Source: Alectoria sarmentosa (lineage: Eukaryota; Ascomycota; Lecanoromycetes; Lecanorales; Parmeliaceae). Taken from it: a DNA stretch of 62,599 bases. Below the pieces are notes generated by a model that saw only the letters and a program-made list of their open reading frames with translations, was not told the DNA's origin and made no database searches. Location: assembly GCA_009733775.1 (NCBI GenBank), contig WOGZ01000206.1, forward strand, positions 1 to 62,599, given 5' to 3'. Below are positions 23,180 through 34,325 of this stretch, piece by piece. The first letter of the stretch is position 1, and each line of letters starts with the position of its first letter. Both the position numbers and the translations under genes were made by a program.

Positions 23180-24206
23180 GGTTGCTGTTGGTGGTTGAGA
23201 CGGCCAAGGGGTGGGATGGAGATGAATTGGATGGAGGTAGATAGGTGAGAGATTGTGATCTTTGGCGGACTGGGACGTGATGCCGGCGCCGTGTTGAGTA
23301 GGACTGGAAGGAAGTTTTGGAGGTGTGATTGTCGTTGCCAAGAAGACCGAAAAGCGGCGGCTTCGTTTATCTCAATTAGGGTTAGGGTCGACGCAAACTA
23401 GTTCTACGCATGATAGCATTAAAACCTTGTCTCAAATCAGTATCAAACGCTTTTCACGATTATATACTATATCAATCAAACGAAAGAATGAAATACTGAA
23501 GTGTTTTAATGCGTTTCTTGAATAATTGCACGATTTGTTGAGAGCATCAAGCGTTGACTCATATATCGCCCTTGAATTGCTTGAAGGTCAAACGTTCCCA
23601 GGTAGCGATTTTGTATGTAGCTTGACCTTGACGTTGTCGAAAACTCGTGTTGAATATTATAGGTGAACACAATACATGTACATAGGTTTTGCATACATCA
23701 CCTCGACCAGTATATACTTCAGCTGGTGTTTTCACGGCCTTCCTTTGCAATGAGCGGCATTATTGTTCCGAAGCCTGGGAAGGTTAAAACTTCCCCCTTT
23801 CCCCTCTCCTAGTATCAAGATACTGCTGTGTTCCCTTTCACGGACCGTGTTTTTAGTCTCGACAAAACAAACTGCGGCTGTCTCATTTGTGAAGTCCATC
23901 TCTAGCAGACGATGCGGAATTTGTTAGGTTGTTAATGGCGATTGAAAATAAGCCGTGGAATCTCCTGCGGCGCTGAAAGTTCTATCTTTGCTAAAAGTTA
24001 GAATGGATGCAGTGATTCCTCTCCGTGAAATATAATGAGGTTTAATCATGATGACCAGTGTTACTGTGAAGCTATTGGCCGTAAGAAAAGTTCCGATGCT
24101 GAAGGGGTTGGTTGAAATTTGACGAGAGGATAGCCCAGAAATCCGGGCTCACTCATCATTTGGATGGACGCTTCCACCGGCATGGCTTCCCAAGTCCCAT
24201 CGCTCG
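23180..24206. other. 1.0-kb intergenic, no gene seen
   Basis: Promoter side of the HTH-HD gene. Only short frames (23506-23750 minus) without recognisable content; no repeats noted. Confidence 0.4.
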
Positions 24207-24410
24207 TCAATCACGCCGCGATAATCGATTTAGTTTTGCCATCAGCCAGATGTGGAATGTAAGAGCACACAGGCCAAATAGAACCAATAGTGTGAGTGCG
24301 ACGATGGCCCGTAGTCTATCCCAGTCCTCAATTCCAGTAACACGTGAGCTCATTTCTTGTCGCTGAACCGGTCGGCGAACATCTTCGAATACCTCCATCT
24401 CTGCTGACAC
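24207..24410 (-). CDS. Small single-helix membrane protein or terminal exon (uncertain)
   Basis: 67-residue frame with one clear hydrophobic helix (LRAIVALTLLVLFGLCAL) followed by a basic end (KLNRLSRRD), as in tail-anchored proteins. It lies 114 bases downstream of the monooxygenase on the same strand. No family recognised. It could be the last exon of an unseen gene or a chance frame. Confidence 0.3.
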   Translation of the reverse strand: MSAEMEVFEDVRRPVQRQEMSSRVTGIEDWDRLRAIVALTLLVLFGLCALTFHIWLMAKLNRLSRRD

Positions 24411-24524
24411 ACTAGGAGGTGCAAGCAGCGAACTGCGCTCAATTTACAACATCAATTCGCAATACCATTCCCATTCGTAGTACCTTTACCATTCGTAGTA
24501 TGATTCCCATTCCCATTCGTTTAT

Positions 24525-26745
24525 TTACTCTGGCATGTCCAGAGCAAGCATAAATTCGTCGATGAAATCTGTGATCACTAAACCTCCGTCAAGGCCAGTC
24601 ACCAAGCTGATGTAACCGTCGGGCCCCACAAGTGCCATAGCTCCGAGGGTAGGGTCAAAGCCGTGATCTTTGTGCTCCTTCCCCTCCTTGTCTGTGTATA
24701 CCCGATACTGCCAGTCTGGGAACGGCGCAGGTAGCGTAGTAAGATCAATGTCGTAGTGGTTTTCCGTGTGAATAAGAAAAGGATCGACAACTCGGCTCTT
24801 ATTCTCCGGCATGGTACGTCGAATGTCCTCAAAAGCCCACGCTCTTGCAAAGCCGCTGGATTAGCGTGTGAGGACCGAGTCGCTAGAAGCGAGATACCGA
24901 GCGCAAGACCAATGGCGGTTCTGGCTGAGCGTGTTGCCTGCGAAACTGAAGAGGTGGAAGCGGCCCTAGAAATATTCACTACTCAGTATTTTGTTCATCA
25001 AATGGGCAGGTATTGTAATGAACGTGCAGCGGGTACGGAACGGCGCTGAGTAGGTGCTTTGCTTGCTCCTGAGACATGCCTGCATTTGAGCCTTGAAGGG
25101 GGGAAACGGAGAAATACTTACGTTAGAAGGCATGTCGTCAAGCACGCTTGTTGCCGAGCCAACAATGTGACGAACGACCGTGGGCGCGTACAACCGTTTC
25201 CCCGGTGTTAGGAATTCAAGGCTTTTATTATCAACTGGGACGTCCACGTTGTAGTCAATCAATACGTTCTGTTCGTAGCGTAACCCAATCCTAGTGGTGA
25301 AGCCGAGAGCCTTCTCATATATATCATGGAATTGCTCATTCTTGTCCAAGAATTCTTTTTTGCCGAAGTGATGAGCAAACTTGCGATCGAATTCAAGTAA
25401 ATCTTCTGCAATCTTCTTCCGCTCTGTGTTGTAGGCTTGGAGGACTTTTGGCTCCATTTTACCCTGTAGAACGAGAGCCAACTTCCAAGTGAGGTTGTAA
25501 GCATCCATCATGCTGATGTTCAGGCCTTGGGCAGCTTTTGGGCTGTGGGTATGGCAAGCAACGCCCACCACAAAGACCCTGTTGCCATCGGAAAAGTCTC
25601 TGACGATCCGTTGTTTGATACGATACTGGCTGATCCAGTGCATTTTCTTGATATTGCCTGTGTATAGCGCAAGGACCTGTTTAAGGCGAATTTGCAGGAT
25701 CTGCAGCATTTCCGTGTCTTTCCACTTTGTAGTCATCAAACGAGTCTCGGGCTTCTCAAATTGGGACTCGTCCACACCGCCGAGACTTGCAGCCTCCTTT
25801 GATGAGAGCTGGGTATAGATACGATTCAAGCCCCCGGGGTTGGGGATCATCATTAGGGCACCAGCAGGAGAGCGAATTGTAGTCCGGCGGCGGCGGTCTG
25901 GAAAATCCGTGTCCAATCGCATATCAGCGACAGCCCATACGTCGTCATGAATGCTGCCATCCGACTTGATACCCATGAGGTGTCTGGTCGTGCTGCCAGC
26001 GCCATCGCTCCCTATCAGATACTTGCAGCGGTATATTGAGGTGGTGTTGGAGAATTTGTGCTTGACTAAAGCTTGTATAGGTGTAGGTCAACGGTGTAAT
26101 TGAGACTGAGCAATTGAGTAGGACGATCGACATATTGGCCCTTGGTATGGAAGTCGAGGTTGAAGGCCTGCTCAGTCTCGCGCTGTGGAATGGCTAGGAT
26201 CCATAGGTAGGGTGTTGCATGGACGACCTCGGGTCCAACATGCGTTCTTTCCAACTTTGCTTGGGCGTTGGGTGACCAGAATGCCGCCTCGCTGACATGA
26301 TTGCCTTTGGAGTCGAAGTCGTATCGCAGGTCCAGTGTCTGGAAAATTTGCTGTGTTCGAGATTGTACCCCTGTAAACGCCAAGCTTTTAGCTTCCGCGC
26401 GTATAATCAAGGGAATAAAGCGTTTCTGCGGCATGCCAAAGTAGATGGGAAAGTACTTTGGTTTCTCGATGAAGAGGTGCTGTACAAATGTGCGAGAGCG
26501 CAACTTCATCCAGTCTTACTTCCTCTCTCCCAAAGAAGATGGATGGGAGAAACGATGCAATAATGGGTGACCTGAAACCTACCTCCAGCATGACCACTCT
26601 GAATGCACTCAGTGCGCTGGTCAATCAATCGAAAGCTCACTCCGTATCTAGCCAATGTCACGCCAGCCGTGTACCCTGCTGGTCCCGCCCCAACGATGAG
26701 GACATTGACCGCAACATCGTCTAAGGACTCCTGCTGATTGCTCAT
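24525..26745 (-). CDS. FAD-dependent phenol 2-monooxygenase-like protein, probably impaired
   Basis: Exons on the minus strand: 26745-26583, 26370-26107, 26065-25122, 24965-24898 and 24855-24525 (589 residues if the 41-base gap 26106-26066 is an intron). Family: class A flavoprotein aromatic hydroxylases of the phenol hydroxylase type, which use FAD and NADPH to hydroxylate phenolic substrates. Motifs: Rossmann VLIVGAGPAGYTAG, RTECIQSGHAGG-VQSRT across intron 1, the DG motif KYLIGSDGAGSTTR, then GVACHTHSPKAAQGLN where the family has GDACHTH, and the thioredoxin-like C-terminal domain (GRFHLFSFAGN...YKISV-type end DHGFDPTLGAMALVGPDGYIS). Two oddities: the conserved Asp of the GD motif is Val (codon 25560-25562), and around 26088 the family reading changes frame. 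A single-base loss there is at least as likely as the 41-base intron. Divergent neighbour of the PKS relic. Confidence 0.75.
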
Positions 26746-26964
26746 TCTCAACTAGTCTGTCGGTATTGAGACAAGAAAGCCTGATGTGCGCGAATAGCAA
26801 AAGTTGGGAACGATCCTATTGATTTTTCACGGCCGCAATGACGTCTTATGCAGAATAAGGAGCGCCGGACCCGCGATCAAGGCTGATTCAGGAAAGAGAC
26901 GCGGTGTTGTAGCTGCCCCGCCACTCTTACAAGTTCGACTGACAATGACGCTTATTCTTAGCAC

Positions 26965-28238
26965 TCGGGCGATGATAGCGATATTAGTGTAACCATAGGC
27001 TTGACGACGCCTGATGGGGACATCCCTGCAATGAAACCATATCTTGTCGATGGGAATGACTTAGGCTCAGATGAGCAAGACGCCATCTCGATCATTCGCA
27101 GTCCCATTGCTGAGCAGATGAATCTCGACTTGGAGGAAATTTCAGACACGACTGATCTGTCAATCATGGGCATGGACTCACTGATGTCTTTGACAATCCT
27201 CGGGATCTTGGGCGAGAAGACTGGCCGTTCTTTCGAACCTTCTGTTCGTGGACAACCCTTCGATCGCTTCTCTGCGTAAAGCCTTAGAATCAGGTGCCAA
27301 TCCTATTAATCCAAAGGTGATGACGTCCTCAAATTTACCGGATGAGCCTCCACTAGCCCTTGTCTCACCTCGCGTTATATCCGTACTCCTGCAAGGAAAC
27401 ACAAAGACAGCTACTCAGAACTTGTTTCTCTTCCCTAATGGGTCAGGCTCGCCTACTTCATACTCCTTCATCCCTCCAACATATCCTCGTGGACTCTGTG
27501 CTGACGATTTGACCTGTCCCTTCTTGAAGAAACCGACCTCCTGGACGTGTGGCGTAAGAGGGGTCACAACGATGTACATCGGCAAATGCTGCGTCGCCAG
27601 CCTGAAGGTCCTTATCTCATTGGCGGCTGGTCGGCAGGTGGGGTATTTGCGTACGAGGCCACACGCCAAATGGCAGCAACGCAGAAAGCAAACCTAAAGA
27701 AAAAATTTCTACCTCGAGAAACTTCTTCTCCTCGATTCCCTATGCCCTGTTGCTTTAGATCTATTGCCTTCTCGCCTATACGTCTTTTTCAATCAAATCG
27801 GGTTGCTGGGTGACGGGAATCCAGACCATACTCCTAGCTGGCTATTGCCCCACTTCCAAGCTAGTATCGACTCCCTTAAAGCCGACGAGCCTAGCTTAAT
27901 GAAAGACAATCCATTCGACGCACCTCAGGCTTTGCTGGTCTGGTGTACTGATGGCGTGGCCAAGAATTCAGAAGATTCACGACCACCACGACAAGACGAC
28001 GATGTAGAAATGATGGATTGGCTGTTAGAAAATCGCACAGACTTTTCCTCCAACGGTTGGGAAAAGCTTCTGGGTGCTGGAAAATTTACTTGTACTACGG
28101 TCCCTGGAAACCACTTCACAGTGATGAAAGAACCGACCGTAGGTTTTTCTTATTACATCCTCCTTTCAAGCTGTGTCTAACCAGATCTTGCAGGCTTCGA
28201 TGCTACAGGGTAGAATTAAAGAAGGACTTGGACTATAG
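26965..28238 (+). pseudogene. Relic of a non-reducing PKS C-terminus (ACP-thioesterase)
   Basis: Plus-strand remains of an acyl-carrier domain and a thioesterase/Claisen-cyclase domain, with nothing of the KS, AT or PT domains upstream. ACP: GMDSLMSLTILGIL (phosphopantetheine Ser) near 27170-27205. Frame breaks lie near 27240 (before VDNPSIASLRKAL), near 27570 (before the MLRRQPEGPYLIGGWSAGG block) and near 27700-27716 in an A-run (before LLLLDSLCPVALDLLPSRL). Despite this, the thioesterase Ser (GWSAGG), Asp and His (GNHFTVM) are all readable, and a final 55-base intron (28139-28193) still splices in phase to a short end, GRIKEGLGL, and a stop at 28238. In a live enzyme this part would hold the growing polyketide and cyclise and release it. 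Decay is recent enough that homology is obvious. Confidence 0.8.
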
Positions 28239-29998
28239 ATCGAAAACCCGCCTTAGTCAGGCTAGCCTGTTGTCGGTGTGTTTGCCAGAATGATACGAAG
28301 ACCGATTGTTATAGACTCTCTTCCATCGTGTTAGAAGTTAGAATTCCGAATTATGAAGCCATATGTCCCCTAGGTGAAAACTCTCATGTCGCTGCTCTGA
28401 CTATCCTGACTTGATGAACAGCCATATCAACTGCTGCGATCCGTAATGTTTAACTGTGTTTTTTCGAGACACTACACATGCTCGACATCAAACCGAAGTC
28501 ATCGCCGAGTCACTCGACATAGCTCACGGAATGGCCGCTCTCTCTCTCCATGCCTGTTAGTACGCTTCTGTAAAGGCTATGGATGCCAGGTCACAGTATC
28601 AACACGAAGGAGACGGCCTGACAAGAGTTGTCCAAGGATCGGACAGGATATTTCCAAAGGCTTTGTTTATAAGCGTGTTACAAGCTTCGAAAAGGACGAA
28701 GTATAATGTAAAAAAGTGATCGCGAAATTCGATTTTGAAAGAATTGATTTATTAATAATTGCACATCAAACTCGATTAGAAATAATTTATTGTTGTTATA
28801 GAATTTCAAAAAAATATAAGATAAAAAATAAAATACATTTTTTTATTGAAAATATAAACTTTAGAAGCGTGAATTACGATAATTACATTTTTTATATTTT
28901 TTATAAGCAAAACGATTTATTTAATAAAAAGCATTATTAATAAAAAATAAACTATTTCGAATTCCGCGATATCGTTCCCGCCGAAGAACAGCCGGCTGCG
29001 CTAAGTCAATCCGAGGCAGGTTTTATATCAGACGACTTTTGAATCCCGCGAAATTTTTCCCGCCGAAGAACAGCCGTACGCTAACCTTATTCGAGCAATC
29101 TGATCTTGTGATGATCCTCGCAACTGTCGAATCCCGCGAATGTACTACCTTTGAAATAAGTTTATTTCAATAAACGAGAAATTCTTTTTTATGATACGTG
29201 TTGTTTATGAACAGTTTATCGTAAATGTGTTCTAGGGTGGATTCAGATAGCCTCAAGTAGACCCGCCAAGGCCTGTTATCTTATCAGACGCCGGGCCTAG
29301 CCGCCACTAGCCGGCTTGGCATGGTAGATATCTGGTTCGCAAACACATAAAACATTGAACAATCTTACCACTATTATCATATACACATATATCAGTCCTA
29401 TCCAGACCCAGACTGTTATAAAATGATACGGGTTATTTATAATCATAGTACGATTTATTCATGAACCAATACATTCATCTGGAATATGCATTATATATAA
29501 TAGCGCTAACTAAAGAAGCCTTATATAGGGGAAAGGGATGTGCGTGGATCGCTGGCCTGTGCATATTGATTATTAAAGAGCGAAGAATCAATGATTCGAG
29601 TCAAGGCCAAGAACTATGGATTTTCCAGACGCCCTGCACTTTTACTAGACACGAGAGCCAGTACCCAATTAGTCGTTGTTGTCGCAATCAACCACCTATC
29701 CTTCAGACGTAGAGACTGTTTCTGCCTCAGAGGACCCGAAAATGCGTCGAGGAATCTGCAACTCGGGTTTCAAAAGCCGTCTGACCCCCTTGAGACGAAA
29801 GCAAATTCACTTGATCCTTCAGCCTCGCTTTGCCACCCCCCAGGGCGCCAATGTCACCGCATTGCCTAGCAAGGCGGACACATCTCAGCTTTGCCCTCCC
29901 ATCAACCCTCAACCTCAAGCACCTCCTCAATACTCGAGGTAAATTTGATCTTTCAAAAGCTCAACTCTTAGACCTTGATACGAGCAAAGAGTCCTGCC
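28239..29998. other. 1.76-kb gene-free region with AT island and repeats
   Basis: Holds a ~230-base AT-rich island (28705-28945), three imperfect direct repeats (28958-29150) and a possible LTR-like remnant (about 29190-29450). No supported gene until the next start; the frames at 29461-29942 are short and unremarkable but may include a missing 5' exon of the next gene. Confidence 0.45.
28958..29150. repeat. Imperfect direct repeats (CGAATCCCGCGAA family)
   Basis: CGAAT(T/C)CCGCGA recurs at 28958, about 29040 and 29128. The first two copies continue into a shared CCCGCCGAAGAACAGCCG followed by GCTAA. Period is 82-88 bases. They directly follow an AT-rich island and look like the end of a transposable element or a short tandem array. 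Confidence 0.65.
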
Positions 29999-30990
29999 AT
30001 GGGCTCAAACACGCCATCGTCACCTGGAAACTTCTCCTACCCTCCTCCAGGAAGTACCCTTCAATTCAATTACATAGACAGCGTGGTAACCTCGTGGTTG
30101 TCATTTGACTCAGGCGCGACTGAAAGCTATCTTTCCGTATGGTATTGGCCTAATGCTGACCCGTGGACCATCGGTAAGTCGAAGCTTCGTCCTAAATATT
30201 GCCGCTTCGCAAAGCTCGACCTTGAGCTTCCTATCCACGTTGGCGATGTTTGGGGGCTGACTGAATACCCGCACCATCTGCAGGTTTTAACCAAACTGCC
30301 CCTGCAAACGGTACTGGAATTGTCCCACTGGATTTCTTCGAAAACCCCTGCCCTGGTCAGCTTGACCTTCACTACATCGCCTCCGATGGTAGCCTGCAGA
30401 AGATCCTTAGCCCGATCTTCAACATCGATACTTTGCCACAGTCCAGGGCAGTGACGTGGAGCCAGGACGTGCTTGCCCTTCCCACATCTTCTGCGTCTGC
30501 AAGCTCAACTCTTCAGGCATCCACCTCGGCATCTGTCTCGGCATCTCTGGTCACATCTACCGCTTCACCGGCTACTACCACGACGTCAAATAAATCCCCA
30601 ACCGTGTTGTATTCATCTGCAACCTCTATCGCTTCATCGGTTATTACCACGACATCGAATAAAGCCGCAACCGTGTTGTATTCATCTGCAACCTCTTCCA
30701 CCCTCTCAGTCTCAAAGCCTTCGTCTACCAACAGCCCAGATCTTGGAACCGGCGCCATCGCGGGAATCGTCGTAGGCATTGTTGTTTGTGTTGGACTTGC
30801 TGCAACCCTTGTATTCTACCGGCTCAGAAAGACGAACAGCGTCCAGGCAGAGGTTGAAGTTCCAACACATGCTTCTTTTCAGTCACCCTTCCCTACCTAC
30901 TTTGTTGCAGAAACAGATGGCTCCCCTTTGCGACCGAATGAGTTGTCGGGAGATGATCATATCTTGGAGATGGCAAACGATAATCGTTGA
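29999..30990 (+). CDS. Ser/Thr-rich single-pass surface protein (Mid2-like architecture)
   Basis: Exons 29999-30173 and 30284-30990 (110-base intron, phase 1), 293 residues. An outer domain with N-glycosylation-type sites (NFSYPPPGSTLQFNY, NQTAPANGTG) is followed by a 100-residue Ser/Thr/Ala stalk, one transmembrane helix (AIAGIVVGIVVCVGLAATLVF) flanked inside by YRLRK, and a ~55-residue cytoplasmic tail. This is the plan of fungal cell-wall sensors and many unnamed surface proteins. The stalk contains two in-frame 23-residue repeats (TTTSNK..TVLYSSATS). No signal peptide is visible after the ATG used, so an upstream exon is probably missing. A role in wall sensing is inference from architecture only. 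Confidence 0.7.
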
Positions 30991-31254
30991 GGATCGAATG
31001 AATCTATTGATTCAGCTTCAAGTTCTTATGCTTGTGTTACCAGTGTCACGTATGAGTTCATGTAGCGATGTACCGATAGGGAATTCGAAGTTGCAGAACA
31101 CATGGCATTTGGTCAGACATACTAGTAATATAAAGTATCTGGCCCCCCGGCTCTCAAAATAAATCAAATGCAGACCTTCAGAGGTCCCTCCACACCTTCC
31201 TCTACAAGCGGTCGTCTCGGGGGCAGACCTGGCTCTGCAAAGCCATTGCCAAGC

Positions 31255-31704
31255 TTACAGTATTCTGCATCGACTGGCAGCGCCAAGTAAGATTGGAGCG
31301 ACCGTCGTCTTACCGTTGCGCTTTAAGGATGGATCGTCGCCGACAAGGGTCATCCAAGGTGCTTCAGGTGGTGGAGAGTGACTTGATGCTCCTGAAAGGC
31401 TGAAAGAGGCAGTAAAATGATATCCGCCTCGTCGGACTTCAATTATATCGTAGCGATCGTATGATTCGAGCCAGATCATTTCCATCTTGTCGTTACAGCA
31501 GGTGTAGGTCGCCGGTTGGGGTCGGGGTGCATCATCATCTCTGTCAGCCAGCTTCTCCGTTAGAGCGGCAGCGTGGGTAGGACGGTTCGGTGCCAACTGC
31601 CAAGGCTTGGCACAATCATTGCCCAAGCTGCAAAAGCGGCGAGCCTCTTTCACTTTTGAGCAATTCGACTCGCACATAAAGTACTGTTGAATGAATGATG
31701 CCAT
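31255..31704 (-). CDS. Hypothetical protein, 149 residues
   Basis: Complete ATG-to-stop frame, convergent with the surface-protein gene. The N-terminal half has scattered cysteines (CESNCSKVKEARRFC, CAKPW, CC); the C-terminal half is Ser/Pro-rich. No signal peptide, helix or motif I recognise. Possibly expressed, possibly a chance frame. Confidence 0.35.
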   Translation of the reverse strand: MASFIQQYFMCESNCSKVKEARRFCSLGNDCAKPWQLAPNRPTHAAALTEKLADRDDDAPRPQPATYTCCNDKMEMIWLESYDRYDIIEVRRGGYHFTASFSLSGASSHSPPPEAPWMTLVGDDPSLKRNGKTTVAPILLGAASRCRIL

Positions 31705-32019
31705 GTAAATTGAACAGCTTCCTCGCGATGGGCTTCAGCTTTCGTCTGGAGTATTATTTGCCCTTGCATCAAATCCTAACCCTAAGGACCAAGCTACCGA
31801 CGCCAACGATGCACCCCCACGCAGGGACAATGCACAAACTACGTAATGCCTCTGGCCTCAAAAGGCGGGGATGTTGGACATTCGGCCGCTTTACTTCTCT
31901 TCATTTCTTCAAAAAAATACTCGCTCATTGCTCAGTCGATCCCCTGATCAACCGTTCTTGCATTGTCCTTCCTGCTCCTTTCTCGCTCTCTCGGTCCTAT
32001 AATACCTATTCCATGAATC

Positions 32020-33407
32020 ATGGCAGACAGCAACTCCGTTGCCCAAACCCGGCTAGGCCAAGTGAAAGACTTCCTTACAATGAATAAGACCGCTACTACC
32101 ATCCCTTTCGACCCCAATTGCACCAAGTTCCCACAGCGAAAAGATGTTCCACAAGCCCCTTATGGCCCTCCAGAAATGCCAACTGCTTGGGTATGGGGCG
32201 AAACTGATTTCATAGGGCGTCTCAATCTATTGACTCCTACGAGAGTCAAAGCTGCCGCAGCCAGTGAAATCAAGACGGGTGAGATAGTGTCACTAAAGTA
32301 AGTGAACCGCTATGATTAACCGATGCTCGCTAAGAGTGAGACTGTAGTCTACCCTTGAACCATCCGGAAGTTCCGGCTTTCGGTCGAGAAAGCTTCAAGC
32401 ACGAGATTAAGACTCTGGCCGAGAACATTGCATTTGATGACAAATACGAACTAAATACTCAGAGTGGGACGCAGTGGGACGGCTTCAGACATGTTGGTTC
32501 TGCCCTCAATTGAGAAGACAAAGTGGGTAATCTGATGAAGGCTCTCTCTAGATTGCCTGGATACCTACCCAAACCTTTTACAACAATACCCACAATGAAG
32601 ATATTGTCGGTCCCAAAGCGAATCACAAATGCTCCATCCACCACTGGTCAGATCATGGCATCGCAGGTCGCGGTATCCTCCTTGACTACCGCTCTTACGC
32701 GGACAAGAAAGGCGTCGCTCTAAATTCGTACGAAGCGGATCGTATATCGTATACAGAGCTCGAGGCTTGCGGAAGGGATCAAGGCATCGATATAAGGCCT
32801 CAAGCTCAAGGAGGGGACATACAGATTGGTGACATGTTGTTCATCAGAAGTGGGTTCATCAAAACATACTATAGCAAGTCAGTGGAGGAAAGGAACCGGC
32901 TAGCACTACGTCACCACGAGCTAGGGGCGAACGATGGGCAGCGGTACGCGGGAGTCAAGCAAGAGGATGCGATGCTGGACTGGTTGCATGACTGCTATTT
33001 CGCTACTGTTGCGGGAGATAGCCCGACGTTTGAGGCGTGGCCTACGAACCAAGGTGTGTTTCCGTCCGAGTCTCGCTTGGGGTGAGGCCTTACTAATTTT
33101 GGCTGGCAGAGTATTACATTCACGAATACTTGCTCGCGATGTGGGGCTGGTAAGCAATTCCATAGAATAAGCATAGAAGCTTTCATAGACTAATTCGCGG
33201 GCCTCAGTCCCCTCGGAGAAATGGTGGACCTCGAAAAGCTGGCCCAGACTTGTAGGGAGAAGAACCGGTGGACCTTCTTTGTGACTAGCACGCCCGCAAA
33301 TGTCCCCGGTAAGCTATCCTGTCCTGTTCTAGGCTTCGACCATACTAATGCAGAACATTTACTCAGGCGGTGTTGCTTCCCATGTTAACGGTACCGCTAT
33401 CTTCTGA
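32020..33407 (+). CDS. Putative cyclase family protein (kynurenine formamidase-like fold)
   Basis: Six exons: 32020-32297, 32348-32492, 32552-33053, 33110-33149, 33208-33308 and 33367-33407. All five introns (50, 59, 56, 58, 58 bases) keep phase, giving 368 residues. The family (metal-dependent cyclase/hydrolases, PF04199) includes bacterial arylformamidase; fungal members are largely uncharacterised. Recognisable: an N-terminal FGETDFIG-like segment (WVWGETDFIGRLNLLTP), LPLNHPEVPAFGR, TQSGTQWDGFRH (where bacterial members have HxGTHxDxxxH), HHWSDHGIAGRGILLDY, GDMLFIRSGF, and YIHEYLLAMWG followed by NRWTFFVTSTPANVPGGVASHVNGTAIF. The two missing metal-site His residues are, as I recall it, usual for the fungal branch, so the metal site may differ. 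The next gene, 2.7 kb away, is a nucleobase permease; a functional link is speculative. Confidence 0.85.
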
Positions 33408-34300
33408 ACTCTTTGCAATCCAATGTGGTCTTGTAACCGAAATATGAAAGGCAACATCTACATGTATATACGAATTACGCATAAATGTCATGGTACTGTC
33501 CACATTCGGCCCTCAAGCCACTTACTTTATTACCGTATATGAAACCTGGTCCCAGAGGAGCTAAGTAATCAACTCATCCTTCAGCTGATACAATGTGTAA
33601 ATCTCAAGCATGCGTATTCGATTCTGTCTTTTGGTCCATACCAACCGTTACCAGTACCATGGTACGCAATGACTCCAAGCTTGGTGAGCCCACTTTCCAT
33701 AACGGATACTTCTCAGAGGATAGATACCTTTCCCGAGCCAGAACCAATCGCTCACTCATTCTATAGCTGCGACTCACACATTCCTAAAACACCGCCTCCT
33801 AATCTTTGACTCAACACCCCAATATCCTCTCACAGTTCTACAACCACCTTCGTTGAATCTTTCATCAGGAAATCAGTCAGATTTCCTAGCTTTTTAATCT
33901 ATACATCATCAAACCATCAAGCCCCCTCAAAAACACCACCCATGTCTATCTTGGCCCCTCCCCATCCAGATCCATCTTGAATTCCACGCTTTTTAATTTT
34001 AAGGGGCATACACCAATACGGTCCTTTGGAAAAACTATACCAAGACGACCATGGTGCTCGCACGAGGGTTTCCCCGAGCGTCAGCGGCGTTTTTGAACCT
34101 CCTTCTGACTGACTCATTGCTTTGCTCGGATGATGTTGGGGCTAGAAACGGTTGAGAAAGGAGGCTTTGGAGGTGTTGGAGCGGAGTTTGGGAGTGTGCT
34201 GCCGATTGTGGGTTCAGATGGCAGAGGGAATTAATCTATCTTGTTTGGGGTGTGTGGTGTCTCTGTTCCCGCTCTGTTGTGGATTTAATCATAAGGCCTG

Positions 34301-34325
34301 GGTTAGGTTAGGTTAGGTTAGGTTA
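34301..34325. repeat. (GGTTA)5 pentanucleotide tract
   Basis: Five perfect GGTTA units. The permuted unit TTAGG resembles arthropod-type telomere repeats, not the TTAGGG usual in filamentous ascomycetes, and nothing else here suggests a telomere. Confidence 0.9.

Noticed and set aside
21647..23248. Long plus-strand frames of 248 and 274 codons
   Set aside because: They are antisense shadows of the GC-rich HTH-HD gene; composition is Arg/Gly/His/Val-rich with no domain.
34301..34325. Telomere end
   Set aside because: Only five units of a pentamer, in the interior of the window, and not the TTAGGG repeat expected for this group.
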